Part shown: positions 48,397-57,230 of the stretch, one piece after another
How the letters are laid out: each line of letters starts with the position of its first letter
How positions within the stretch are numbered: the first letter of the stretch is position 1
DNA from: an uncultured Bacteroidales bacterium
GTDB lineage: Bacteria > Bacteroidota > Bacteroidia > Bacteroidales > UBA932
Length of the DNA stretch: 64,000 nt
Assembly: GCA_934725015.1 (NCBI GenBank)
Contig: CAKVAS010000001.1
Location: 186,001-250,000 of the forward strand
Direction of reading: 5' to 3'
Position numbers and translations under genes: made by a program
Notes under the pieces: model-generated
Seen by the model: the letters and a program-made list of their open reading frames with translations, nothing else
Told to the model about the DNA's origin: nothing
The model's database searches: none

Positions 48397-49698
48397 TCAT
48401 TTTTTCCTGAGGGACTGTCCGTTTCTTTCGCTCTCGTGGAAGTCGGCGGAGGAATTGTTGGTGTCGATGAGCACCTCGTAGCCGCGTCTGAGAGTCTCGG
48501 ACTCGTTCTCCCTCCGGCAGAGGACACGCCCCTGCCAGCTTTCGGAGAGGCGGACATAGCCGGCGTCGAGTTGGGGATTCAGACGCTTGGTGCTGCCGTT
48601 GATGTTGTTCATGAAGACCTCCACTGCATCTTCCACCCAGTCGATGGGAATCTTGACGATGCGGTCGGAGAAGCCCGGTTTCTGAACGATGTTGTCCGTG
48701 TCGTCGAGAAATTCCTCAATCGTCGTGCCCTCGGGAGCGCGGAAAATCACTGACGCGGGAGAGTTATACGAGAAAGTGTAGGCATTGGCCTGCCCCATCT
48801 TTATGACAAGGTCCAAGATGTGGTCTTGTTGTATTCTGTCGCCGGGGGCCGGATGGTAGGACGAGTTGGGAAACGCCACCTGATTGTAACAGACGAAGTT
48901 GGCGGCGGCGTTCAGGTTCACGGACAGGGGGTATTCCGTGGTGTGGTCAATCGCGCCGCCGATGACAAGGACGGCGTCCTCGCCCGGCTTCAGCGGATGG
49001 TCGTGTCCGTTTCCGGGGAACTGCCAGACGGCCTGGACGACTGGAACAAAATCGGGCAGGACGGCCTGGCCCGTCTGCGTGTCACGCGAAATCCAGACAT
49101 TCGTGGAGTTGGAGTTGTAGGGGTCGGCAGTGCCGAAGCAGAGACCGTCGAGGTACTGGGTCAGACCGGAGTTGTTGTGCAGGACGACATACTTGTCTGC
49201 AAAGTAATTACCCTCCTTGGGGTATCTCTGGCAGCCGCCGCAGTAAATTTCCCTGAAGACAATCTTTCCGGGAACGCTTTTGGTCAGGCTGACGGTCAGC
49301 ATCATGTCGGAGTCGGTGAGCATGACCTTTTCCTGTGCGCCGTTGAAGACATATTCCTCGCCGGCCTCGGCATCGACTGCAATGTCGCTGATGCGGACGC
49401 TGTAGTTGCCGTTCACAAGTCGTATGCGGGCGACTCCCGAGCCGTCGGTCAGAGCCGTGTAGTCCGTTCCGTTCAGGGCATCCTCCACTGTGACCTCCAC
49501 GCCTTCCCGGCACCACTTCTCGGAGCCTTCGGGATAGGCTGCGGCAACGCTCAGTTCATGGAGCTGCCCGTCATAGTCGGAGGCCGGTGCGCAGGACCAT
49601 GCCAAAGACACAAACAAAACGCCCCGAATGACACTTTTCTCAAGAAAGTGACAATTTCGTTCCGTGGAACATTTTGCAATATGTTCTACACTTCTCAT
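48397..49698 (-). CDS. DUF4876 lipoprotein
   Basis: 433 residues from the only available ATG (49698). The hydrophobic stretch with lipobox (GVLFVSLAWSCAP) starts unusually late, near residue 24. There is no GTG or TTG alternative at the expected place, so the true start or signal form is uncertain. The body has a carboxypeptidase-regulatory-like sandwich (~55-140; VEVTVEDALNGTDYTALTDGSGVARI). The DUF4876 core then has IVFREIYCGGCQ and NYFADKYVVLHNNS. It sits between the TonB-dependent receptor and DUF6850 genes. It is probably a surface-exposed partner of the receptor (inference). Confidence 0.78.
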   Translation of the reverse strand: MRSVEHIAKCSTERNCHFLEKSVIRGVLFVSLAWSCAPASDYDGQLHELSVAAAYPEGSEKWCREGVEVTVEDALNGTDYTALTDGSGVARIRLVNGNYSVRISDIAVDAEAGEEYVFNGAQEKVMLTDSDMMLTVSLTKSVPGKIVFREIYCGGCQRYPKEGNYFADKYVVLHNNSGLTQYLDGLCFGTADPYNSNSTNVWISRDTQTGQAVLPDFVPVVQAVWQFPGNGHDHPLKPGEDAVLVIGGAIDHTTEYPLSVNLNAAANFVCYNQVAFPNSSYHPAPGDRIQQDHILDLVIKMGQANAYTFSYNSPASVIFRAPEGTTIEEFLDDTDNIVQKPGFSDRIVKIPIDWVEDAVEVFMNNINGSTKRLNPQLDAGYVRLSESWQGRVLCRRENESETLRRGYEVLIDTNNSSADFHESERNGQSLRKK

Positions 49699-49802
49699 AT
49701 ATCCTTAATCTTCAATAACTTATTTCCAAAAATCAGCTCAAACTCAAAACAGCGATGTGACACTTTTCCTTCGGACATGACATCCTTTTTCAGGGAAGGT
49801 CA

Positions 49803-52625
49803 TCAGAATTTCAGCCGACAGGTCAGGCCGTAGTAAAAACCGGGAGTGAAAATCGTGCTCACGCCCGTCGCCTTGGACTTGACCGACATACGGGAGTTGG
49901 TGAAGTTGTTCGCGAAGAACGACAGGCTCACATGGTCCCCGATTTCCTTCGTGACGCTGAGGTTCGCGCTGAGATAGGTTCCGTAGCCGTCCCATGCGAA
50001 GGTGTAGGCGTTGCCCGAGCGCAGGATGAGGTTGGCGAACTCCGGCCTCGACGCTTCCTCGGCCGTGAAATCGTGCTCTATTCCGTTGAGGTCCATATAT
50101 TTCAGCGGCCAGACCTCGGTGTAGCCGTTGCCGTCGTAGATGCTGCCCTCGCCGCCGTCCGCAAGACGCGCGTACTCGGTCCCGTTGTAGTCGGAAATGT
50201 TGCGCTCGCGGGAGAAGAGGGACATCTCAAGCTTGCAGGTGATGATGATGCGTGCCTGGGGGATGTGCGTGGTGGAGGTGAGGTTGAGGTCGGAGGAATG
50301 GCTGACCTTGCCGTTTGCCGTGCCGGAGGAGGTGCCGGAATAGATGCCGACGTACTGGTAGGAGCGGTTGGGCAAGGATGTGTGCGACCAGCCGGTGCGA
50401 TAGACATAGTAGAGGCTGCGGTCGATGTAGCGCGTGTAGGCGTAGTTGGCGTCGAGACGGAAGCGCGTGCGTATGGGCCTGATTTCAGGGAAATCGACTA
50501 TGAGTTCGGCACCCGCCCGCGTCACCGCAGCGCCGTTGCCGGGAGTCTTGTTCTCGGCGAAAGTGCGGTCGTGAACCTGCTCCACTGTCTTGATTGTGCC
50601 TTCCGAGGTGGCTATCGACACCACGCCGGTCTCAGAATCGACCGTGATGCCGCTGACCGTCTTTCCGGAAAGGCTCACGCCGTCGGGGAGCTTCTGGACG
50701 CTGTAGGCGAACGGGGTGTAGCTGTTGTTGTAGCGGTAGGGGTCTGTGGTGCGGTTGTAGAATCCTACGGCCGAGACCTTGACGCCGAGGAAGTTGGCGT
50801 CGATGCCTAACTCGGAGTTGGAGCTCCGCTGCCACTTCAGGTCAGGGTTGTAGTTCATGCGGTAGGGTTCGGTGTAATAGACATAAGCCGCGGTGTTTCC
50901 GTAGGACGCGCTGAAGGTCCGGATGTCTCGGTACTGCTGCTCAGGAAAGAGGATGTAGAACGACGGCAGTTTCTCGGAGACGCCCCAGCCTCCTCGCAGC
51001 GAGACGGCGTCAGTCAGCTTCCATTTGAGGTTGAACCTCGGCGAGAGACTGCTCACATCCTTGTACTGAGTGCCCTTCACGAAGATGTTCTCCAGCCTCA
51101 GTCCGGCCGAGAGCTGGAGCGAGGTCCTGCCCACGGGAACCGTGAGGTTGTCTTCGAGGTAGGTCGCGAGGTTGTGGAGGAAAGGATAGCCGGAGTAGGG
51201 TCTCGGGCGGTAGCCGTCAGCGGCGAGCGCCGGGTCCTCATAGTACTCCCCCTGTCCGGCGTTCCCGTTGGCCTTCCACTGCACTCCGGCCTTGACATGA
51301 TTCTTCACCCCGCCCCAGCGCCTGAACCATTCATACTTCAGGGACGCGGCAAAGTCAAGCTCCTTCGAGTCCACAATCCTGTCCGTCATGTAGGAGCTCG
51401 GCAGCATGGTCGCGAGAAAGTAGCCCGTCCCGGTCGCGTGCACAGCCGGCTGCCCCGTGGCAACGGAGGATACGAAAGTGTGGTCGTGCGTGAGGTTGTC
51501 GTTGTAGCTGACGCTGCCCTCAAGCTTGAGACTGGTTATCCATGAGAGATTGAGCAGCCACGTGAGCGAGGTGTTCGCCCTCAGGACATTGTCCCTGCCC
51601 TTAGACCATGAGCCGGAATAGGCATCAGGGTCGTCCTTGGAGTTCATTCCGCCGAGGTTTCCTGTGACTCCGGCCTCGAAGCGCAGGACCTTGGCGAAGG
51701 TGTTGGAGTAGCTGAGCGAGAGCCCGCGCCGGGTGTAGCTTTCGTAGGGCGAGGTGAGCTTCTTCGTCGCCCGTGTCCATTCCCCGCTGGCGTTTATCAC
51801 TCCCCTGTCCCCGCCGAGGTCGAAGCCCTTGGAGGCCGACAGCTGGTAGGTCCTGGGATTCACGGCCATGGTGACGTTCCACGGCGTGCGGCCCTTTCTG
51901 GTGTTGATTTTCACCATTCCGCTGTTGAGGTCGCCGTATTCCGCAGAAGGCACTCCGGTTATGACCTCGATTGACTCTATGTTCTCGACCGAGATATTCC
52001 TCGTCCCGCTTCCCGCAGGCTGGGCGAACGAGGCGTTGTTCCCGATGCGCACTCCATCGACTTCGAGGGCTGTTCCGAACGCAGCGTTGCCCACAGCCGA
52101 GCCACCGTCGCGCAGCGAGAGGACATTGTTGGTAGTAAGGTCCGGATTTATGGTCTTGCCGCCGGGCAGAAGGGTGCTCACGTCGGTTATGTTCGACATC
52201 TGGAGGTGTTCGAGCGCATGAGTTCCGAAGGATATCACCGTGTTCATGTCGTCCTTTTTCCTCTCCGCCGACACTACGACCCCGTCAAGAGCCAAGGTAT
52301 TAAGCGGCAACGCAACATTCAGCCCGGTGATGTCCTTATCCAGTTTCACTTCAAGGCTTTTCTCCGCATATCCGAGGCACGACACCTTTATAATATAATC
52401 CCCCGCCTGCACCTTGTCGAACAGATAGTTTCCGTCCGTGTCCGAAAGAGTCCAAAGTCCTGTTCCGTCGATGTTGAATATGACTCCGGCTATAGGCTCA
52501 CCACTCTGAGCGTCAGTGACTTTGCCGGCAATCGAAAAGTTCCGAGGCGCGGCAGATGCGAGCGATGAAACTATCAGTGCAACAAATATTATCAGACATC
52601 TCTTCATATCGAGACTCGTTTTCAT
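49803..52625 (-). CDS. TonB-dependent receptor
   Basis: About 940 residues. The start at 52625 or 52607 is preferred, since the ATG at 52652 lies at the -7 box. After the signal peptide comes a carboxypeptidase-like N-terminal extension (~20-105; FSIAGKVTDAQSGEPIAGVIFNIDG). The plug domain (~110-230; GTRNISVENIESIEVITGVPSAEYGDLNSGMVKINTR) and a large barrel ending in YYGLTCRLKF follow. There is no SusD-like partner. Instead DUF4876 and DUF6850 genes follow, so this is not a typical glycan-utilisation pair. It imports an unknown substrate across the outer membrane using TonB energy. Confidence 0.9.
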   Translation of the reverse strand: MKTSLDMKRCLIIFVALIVSSLASAAPRNFSIAGKVTDAQSGEPIAGVIFNIDGTGLWTLSDTDGNYLFDKVQAGDYIIKVSCLGYAEKSLEVKLDKDITGLNVALPLNTLALDGVVVSAERKKDDMNTVISFGTHALEHLQMSNITDVSTLLPGGKTINPDLTTNNVLSLRDGGSAVGNAAFGTALEVDGVRIGNNASFAQPAGSGTRNISVENIESIEVITGVPSAEYGDLNSGMVKINTRKGRTPWNVTMAVNPRTYQLSASKGFDLGGDRGVINASGEWTRATKKLTSPYESYTRRGLSLSYSNTFAKVLRFEAGVTGNLGGMNSKDDPDAYSGSWSKGRDNVLRANTSLTWLLNLSWITSLKLEGSVSYNDNLTHDHTFVSSVATGQPAVHATGTGYFLATMLPSSYMTDRIVDSKELDFAASLKYEWFRRWGGVKNHVKAGVQWKANGNAGQGEYYEDPALAADGYRPRPYSGYPFLHNLATYLEDNLTVPVGRTSLQLSAGLRLENIFVKGTQYKDVSSLSPRFNLKWKLTDAVSLRGGWGVSEKLPSFYILFPEQQYRDIRTFSASYGNTAAYVYYTEPYRMNYNPDLKWQRSSNSELGIDANFLGVKVSAVGFYNRTTDPYRYNNSYTPFAYSVQKLPDGVSLSGKTVSGITVDSETGVVSIATSEGTIKTVEQVHDRTFAENKTPGNGAAVTRAGAELIVDFPEIRPIRTRFRLDANYAYTRYIDRSLYYVYRTGWSHTSLPNRSYQYVGIYSGTSSGTANGKVSHSSDLNLTSTTHIPQARIIITCKLEMSLFSRERNISDYNGTEYARLADGGEGSIYDGNGYTEVWPLKYMDLNGIEHDFTAEEASRPEFANLILRSGNAYTFAWDGYGTYLSANLSVTKEIGDHVSLSFFANNFTNSRMSVKSKATGVSTIFTPGFYYGLTCRLKF

Positions 52626-52649
52626 CGTTTTTTCAAAATCCACAAGACG

Positions 52650-52657
52650 CAAATATA
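52650..52657 (-). promoter_or_regulatory. Promoter -7 box TATATTTG for TonB-dependent receptor operon
   Basis: An exact TAnnTTTG on the minus strand. The transcription start expected near 52643 favours the ATG at 52625 or 52607 as the start codon. Confidence 0.6.
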
Positions 52658-52693
52658 ATTATTTTTGCATAAATTTGTAAGATTCGGGTATGC

Positions 52694-52872
52694 GTCATCT
52701 CGAACGGGCAACACTGTTCAAACGGGCAGCACTGTCATCTCGAACGGACACCACCGTTCAAACGGGCAGCACTGTCATCTCGAACGGACACCACTGTCAT
52801 CTCGAACGAAGTGAGAGATCTTTGTGCATAACCAATCAGAAGAAAAGATGTCTCGACAGGCTCGACATGACA
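52694..52872 (+). repeat. 40-bp tandem repeat and dispersed palindromic repeat
   Basis: GTCATCTCGAACG starts at 52694, 52734, 52774 and 52795, spacings of 40, 40 and 21. The last copy opens a palindromic element that closes with TCGACATGAC at 52862-52871. This is the widespread intergenic type whose chance translation reads HLERSE. Degenerate AAGACCGGGA repeats follow to about 52950. No gene is supported in 52658-52974. Confidence 0.85.
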
Positions 52873-52974
52873 AGACCGGGATAAGACCGGGAGAGGCCTG
52901 GGACAAGACCGAGACAAGACCGGGAGAGAACTGGGAGAGAACCGGGACGATAAGAGAGAAAACATTTGAAATAT

Positions 52975-54756
52975 ATGAACATAAGGAAAACTTTATTTTG
53001 CGGAGTAATGTCCCTGACGGCGATGATTTCGATTGAGGGATATGCGTGCAGCAACATTCTCGTGACCAAGGGGGCGAGCGCCGACGGCTCGTGCATGATT
53101 TCGTATGCCGCTGACTCACACCAGCTTTACGGCGAACTCTACTACCTGAAGGGCGGATTCTGGGACAAGGGGGCGAAGAGGGACGTGGTGGATTGGGACA
53201 CAGGGAAGTTCCTCGGACGGATTCCGCAGGCGCCCGTGACCTACCAGAGGGTCGGGAACATGAACGAGCATCAGCTGATTGTGGCGGAGACGACCTACGG
53301 AGGGCGTTCGGAACTTTGGGATTCCACAGGAGTAATGGACTATGGCTCACTGATATACATCGCCCTCGAACGGGCGACGACGGCGCGGGAGGCGATTGAC
53401 GTTATCGTGTCGCTCGCCAACGAATACGGCTATTACTCCGAAGGCGAGTCGTTCTCTATCGCCGACACAGACGAGGTGTGGGTGATGGACCTCATAGGAA
53501 AGGGGACGAAGATTGAGAACGGGAAGAATGTCCGCAAGGGCATCGTCTGGGTGGCACGCAGGGTTCCTGACGGCTACATCTGCGCACACGCCAACCAGGC
53601 CCGCATCAGCACGTTCCCGCTCGACGACCCGGAGAACTGCCTCTACGCCCCGGACGTGATTTCATTCGCCCGCGAGATGGGCTGGTTCGACGGCAAGGAC
53701 AGCGAGTTCAGCTTCTGCGACACCTATGCGCCGCTCGACTTCAGCGGGATGAGGGCCTGCGAGGCCCGCGCATGGTCGGCGTTCAACATCCTCTGCAAGG
53801 GCAAGTTCACCTTTGAGGACGCACACGGCATGGAGGTGACCCGCGACGCTTCGGACTATCTCGACTATGCGATGGGCTATGACAAGACCAAGCGTTTTCC
53901 GCTGTTCGTGAAGCCTGCGGAGAAGGTCTCCGTGAAGGACGTTGCGGACGCGATGCGCGACCATTTCGAGGGCACGCCCATGGACATGACCCAGGACATC
54001 GGGGCCGGCGGAAACGCGCTCCCCTACAGGTGGAGGCCGATGAGCTTCGAGGTTGACGGCAAGACCTATATAAACGAAAGGGCCATGGCCACTCAGCAGA
54101 CAGGGTTCTGGTTCGTGGGGCAGAGCCGGGGATGGCTTCCCGATGCCGTGGGAGGCGTGATATGGTTCGGATGCGACGACGCCGCGACCTCATGGCTCAC
54201 CCCGGTTTACACGAACACGCAGGAGGTTCCGGAGTGCTTCCGCGAGGGCAACGGAGACATCCTGCACTACTCCGCAACCTCGGCATTCTGGATGTGCAAC
54301 CGCGTGGCCAACGCCTGCTACAAGGCCTACAACATAATGGCTCCGACGGTGCGGGAGGCCATCGACGAATGGGAGACGGCACAGATTACAAGGCTCGCCG
54401 AGAATGACGCGAAGGCGATGGAAATATATAATCTCGAAATTCAGAAGAAACGCAAGATCGTCAAGAGGAACGACAGGAATCCGAAGGTCATCGACCCCAT
54501 TCCGCAGACAAAGGAGTTCGTGACGGAGTTTTCCGTGAACACGGCGCAGGAGATTTTCGGCAAGTGGGTCGCCATGGAGGAGTTCCTGCTCGTGAAGTTC
54601 CTCGACGGCAACGTGAAGGCGCAGAACCCCGACGGCAGCTGGGTCACGAACGGATATTCGGACAAGATTCCGGGCAAGATTGAGTGGCCGGGCTACACCG
54701 AGACCTGGAAGCGGACCGTAGCCCGGGACCACGGCTCCGTAATCGAGGCAAAATAA
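52975..54756 (+). CDS. C69-family dipeptidase
   Basis: 593 residues from the ATG at 52975. The signal sequence ends before CSNILVTKGASADGS, so the mature protein begins with the Cys that acts as nucleophile in the C69 (PepD-like) N-terminal-nucleophile fold. Further motifs are GGRSELWDSTGVMDYGSLIYIALERA, SIADTDEVWVMDLIGKG and ANQARISTFPLDDPEN. It cleaves dipeptides, probably in the periplasm, and may supply amino acids together with the S46 peptidase encoded 4 kb away. The ribosome-binding site is poor, and the region upstream is repeat DNA. Confidence 0.88.
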   Translation: MNIRKTLFCGVMSLTAMISIEGYACSNILVTKGASADGSCMISYAADSHQLYGELYYLKGGFWDKGAKRDVVDWDTGKFLGRIPQAPVTYQRVGNMNEHQLIVAETTYGGRSELWDSTGVMDYGSLIYIALERATTAREAIDVIVSLANEYGYYSEGESFSIADTDEVWVMDLIGKGTKIENGKNVRKGIVWVARRVPDGYICAHANQARISTFPLDDPENCLYAPDVISFAREMGWFDGKDSEFSFCDTYAPLDFSGMRACEARAWSAFNILCKGKFTFEDAHGMEVTRDASDYLDYAMGYDKTKRFPLFVKPAEKVSVKDVADAMRDHFEGTPMDMTQDIGAGGNALPYRWRPMSFEVDGKTYINERAMATQQTGFWFVGQSRGWLPDAVGGVIWFGCDDAATSWLTPVYTNTQEVPECFREGNGDILHYSATSAFWMCNRVANACYKAYNIMAPTVREAIDEWETAQITRLAENDAKAMEIYNLEIQKKRKIVKRNDRNPKVIDPIPQTKEFVTEFSVNTAQEIFGKWVAMEEFLLVKFLDGNVKAQNPDGSWVTNGYSDKIPGKIEWPGYTETWKRTVARDHGSVIEAK

Positions 54757-54771
54757 TAGGATGTTTGCTGA

Positions 54772-54799
54772 GGGTCGGGCTTCTCGCGAGCCTTACCCA
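54772..54799 (+). terminator. Stem-loop after C69 dipeptidase gene
   Basis: GGGT and GGGCT pair imperfectly with AGCC and ACCC around CTCGCG, followed by ATTCTTTTGTCT. This suggests a rho-independent terminator. Confidence 0.5.
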
Positions 54800-54858
54800 T
54801 TCTTTTGTCTCTCCCTCTGGGGATTCATCTCATAATGGTAAATTTAATCTGACATAAA

Positions 54859-56907
54859 ATGGCTACAAAATCAAGATTCTTAAGGAACTGGCCCAAGCAT
54901 CTGCTTCAGTGGGGCGTGCTGGCCTTGATTGTTCTCGTGCTGACGGGCGTGGTGAAGTTCGGGACTGAAAAGCCCGACCCGGAGGCGTGGTGTCCTATGG
55001 GCGGCCTTCAGGCGCTCACGACCTACCTTGTCAACAGCACGCTCCCCTGCTCGATGTCTTCGGTGCAGGTGATGATGGGCATCGTGCTCGCCGTGGCCGC
55101 GATGCTCTTCGCGAAGCTCTTCTGCGGCTACCTCTGCCCGCTCGGGACTGTCGAGGATTTTCTCACGGGCCTGCGTAAGGGTCTGGGATGGAAGAAGGGA
55201 ATCGCCATCCGCAACGGAAGCGCAGGCGACAAGATTCTGCGCATCGTGAAATATGCACTGCTCTTCGTGATTTTCTACTCGACGGCAACGGCAAGCGAGC
55301 TCTTCTGCAAGAACCTTGACCCCTACTATGCGGTGGCGACCGGATTCAAGGGAGAAATAACGCTCTGGATGTCAATCACATCCTTAGTGCTCGTATGCCT
55401 CGGAGGATTTCTCATCGACCGTTTCTGGTGCCGCTATGTCTGCCCGCTCGGAGCCTTGTCCGACACGCTGAAGTACTGGGCGTGGGTGGTCGTGCTCTTC
55501 GGGACGGTGCTGGTTCTCGGCCTGTGCAAGGTTCACGTGAACTGGGTGGCGGTGCTCGCGACCTTCTGCGCTGTGGGCTACCTGCTTGAGGTTCTTGTTC
55601 CCAATGCGGCATATCAGAGCCTCGCCGTCATCAAGGACGAGAGCCTCTGCAACCGCTGCAAGGCCTGCACGAGGCACTGCCCATACCATATCTCTGTCGA
55701 CAAGTGCCGCAGCCGCGTCAGTCACGTTGATTGCACCCTCTGCGGGGAGTGCACGGCAGCCTGCCGGACCGGAGCATTGCAGATTGGAGTGAGCCAGCGG
55801 GCGAAGGGAGGCTTCTGGAAATATGTTCCGGCACTCCTGACCATCGCTCTCACCGCAGTCGGAATCTGGGCGGGAACGAAGTTCGAGCTGCCCACGGTCA
55901 ATTTCAGATGGGGCATCGAGCAGGTAGATTCCACCGGAGCAGTTGTCGCGCAGCTCGTCCCGTCCGAGAATCTTGAGACGGTGCATCTCGACGGTCTGCG
56001 CTCGGTGAAATGCTACGGAAGTTCAATGGCGTTCAAGGCGAAGCTTCAGCGGATTCAGGGCGTGCACGGCGTGAAGACATACGTCCATCACCACACGGCG
56101 GACGTACTCATAGACAAGACCAGGCTGGACGAAGAGAAACTCAAGGAGGCAATCTTCACCCCGTCCATGTTCCGCATCTGGACTCCGGATCCCGCAAAAC
56201 TTGACTCACTGAAAATCATCACCATACGCACGGAAAAAATGTACGACAAGGTCGATCTCAACTATCTCGGCCTGCAGATTCGCAACACAGGCAAGAGCAT
56301 CTTCGGACTTGAATCCGAGTTTGCCTGCCCGCTGATTGTGCGCGTCTATATGAGTCCGGACGAGACTGCCGATGAACAGTGGTTCAAGGAGACGGTGGAA
56401 ATGAAGATGCTCAAGATGCCTGTCCACGGCGGCGGCACGAAGGACACCCCGGTCGATTACAAGTTCGTGAGGATGGAGCCCGGATTCGGGATGATAGGCA
56501 TCAGCGACTACCTTCACCGTATGTTCAAAAACACCTCGGCGTTCACGGCTGAGTTCCCGACCCGCGTCGCCGAGTACGAGGGCCAGCCTCAGTTCATCTA
56601 TGAAATCACCGACCGCAACTACGAGAAGCCTATCGTCAAGCGCTCCGTGCCGTATGTCAGCAACCATCTCTCCCGCCACGAGGGCATCATCGGAGTCTAT
56701 ATCCGCCTCAACCGCGACCTCATCCCCGCCATCCAGATTCGCTACGCCGCCCCGATGACCTCCGACAGCATCTGGGAACTCCTCAACGAGGAAAAGTGGA
56801 CCATCACCTACTCCAAGGACGATGTCCGCGAAATGGACGCGAAGATGAAGTTCCACGAGAAGGGCACGGTGCACCGGTATATGTCCGGCGAAACGGAGTT
56901 GAAATAA
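54859..56907 (+). CDS. NapH/NosR-like 4Fe-4S membrane protein with FMN-less C-terminal domain
   Basis: 682 residues. About six membrane segments (~15-310) carry the NapH-type CGYLCPLG and CRYVCPLG loops. Two 4Fe-4S motifs follow: CNRCKACTRHC (~265) and CTLCGECTAAC (~295). A final membrane segment lies at ~320-340. A cytoplasmic or periplasmic C-terminal domain (~350-682) has no recognised cofactor motif. It includes an HMA-like stretch (SVKCYGSSMAFKAKLQRIQGVHGVKTYVHHHTADVLID) that resembles heavy-metal-associated folds without the CxxC. Likely an electron-transfer protein; the partner is not encoded nearby. FMN binding of the NosR type was not seen. Confidence 0.82.
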   Translation: MATKSRFLRNWPKHLLQWGVLALIVLVLTGVVKFGTEKPDPEAWCPMGGLQALTTYLVNSTLPCSMSSVQVMMGIVLAVAAMLFAKLFCGYLCPLGTVEDFLTGLRKGLGWKKGIAIRNGSAGDKILRIVKYALLFVIFYSTATASELFCKNLDPYYAVATGFKGEITLWMSITSLVLVCLGGFLIDRFWCRYVCPLGALSDTLKYWAWVVVLFGTVLVLGLCKVHVNWVAVLATFCAVGYLLEVLVPNAAYQSLAVIKDESLCNRCKACTRHCPYHISVDKCRSRVSHVDCTLCGECTAACRTGALQIGVSQRAKGGFWKYVPALLTIALTAVGIWAGTKFELPTVNFRWGIEQVDSTGAVVAQLVPSENLETVHLDGLRSVKCYGSSMAFKAKLQRIQGVHGVKTYVHHHTADVLIDKTRLDEEKLKEAIFTPSMFRIWTPDPAKLDSLKIITIRTEKMYDKVDLNYLGLQIRNTGKSIFGLESEFACPLIVRVYMSPDETADEQWFKETVEMKMLKMPVHGGGTKDTPVDYKFVRMEPGFGMIGISDYLHRMFKNTSAFTAEFPTRVAEYEGQPQFIYEITDRNYEKPIVKRSVPYVSNHLSRHEGIIGVYIRLNRDLIPAIQIRYAAPMTSDSIWELLNEEKWTITYSKDDVREMDAKMKFHEKGTVHRYMSGETELK

Positions 56908-56948
56908 GCGAAGAAAAAGCGGTCTGCGGCGTTACTCGTCTTGCCAAA

Positions 56949-56978
56949 ATCCTCACAACCATAAGGTTGCTGCGGTAT
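56949..56978 (-). repeat. Dispersed stem-loop repeat (family 2), copy B core
   Basis: On the minus strand ATACCGCAGCAACC and GGTTGTGAGGAT flank TTAT. Copy A near galM has TCCC in the loop instead. Flanks also share GATGCAAGGC and AACGC-GCAGA pieces, so the element is larger (~57090-56925). It takes up much of the 323-base gap 56908-57230. Confidence 0.75.
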
Positions 56979-57131
56979 TTGTGTTCGCTAACGCGACCTT
57001 TTCTCGCCACGGCAGTCTCAAGTGAACTTGGACTGCGCTGATGGCTTAACGAAAAGCTTCACCGAGTGCCTTGCATCCCATCTTTTTCTTCATCTTATTT
57101 CTCTCAGTCACTTGATAAGATACATTATCTC

Positions 57132-57193
57132 AAAATTTTATTAGGTTTGCATAATAAAATTATTAGGTTTATCTAATAAAATTATTACCTTTG
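57132..57193 (+). repeat. 22-bp tandem array, three units, upstream of AAA_14 gene
   Basis: ATTAGGTTT starts at 57140 and 57162, and the variant ATTACCTTT at 57184, exactly 22 bp apart. The unit is AAAATTATTAGGTTTATCTA plus two bases. The third unit contains the -7 box itself. Confidence 0.9.
57186..57193 (+). promoter_or_regulatory. Promoter -7 box TACCTTTG for AAA_14 gene
   Basis: An exact TAnnTTTG inside the third repeat unit. The first unit also reads TAGGTTTG at the same position, so the array may have grown by duplication of a promoter. Confidence 0.65.
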
Positions 57194-57200
57194 CCGTAGA

Positions 57201-57219
57201 TATAGTGTAAGACACTATA
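57201..57219 (+). promoter_or_regulatory. Inverted repeat in the leader of AAA_14 gene
   Basis: Perfect 8-bp arms TATAGTGT (57201-57208) and ACACTATA (57212-57219) with a 3-nt loop, at the expected transcription start and 11 bp before the ATG. An operator or a leader hairpin is possible. Confidence 0.6.
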
Positions 57220-57230
57220 ATACAGGAACT

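Noticed and set aside
49932..50810. 292-codon plus-strand frame, rich in Val, Gly and Ala
   Set aside because: Antisense to the TonB-dependent receptor barrel; codon-position mirror of a real gene.
52690..52884. Short frame with HLERSERSL peptide
   Set aside because: Chance translation of a widespread dispersed DNA repeat.
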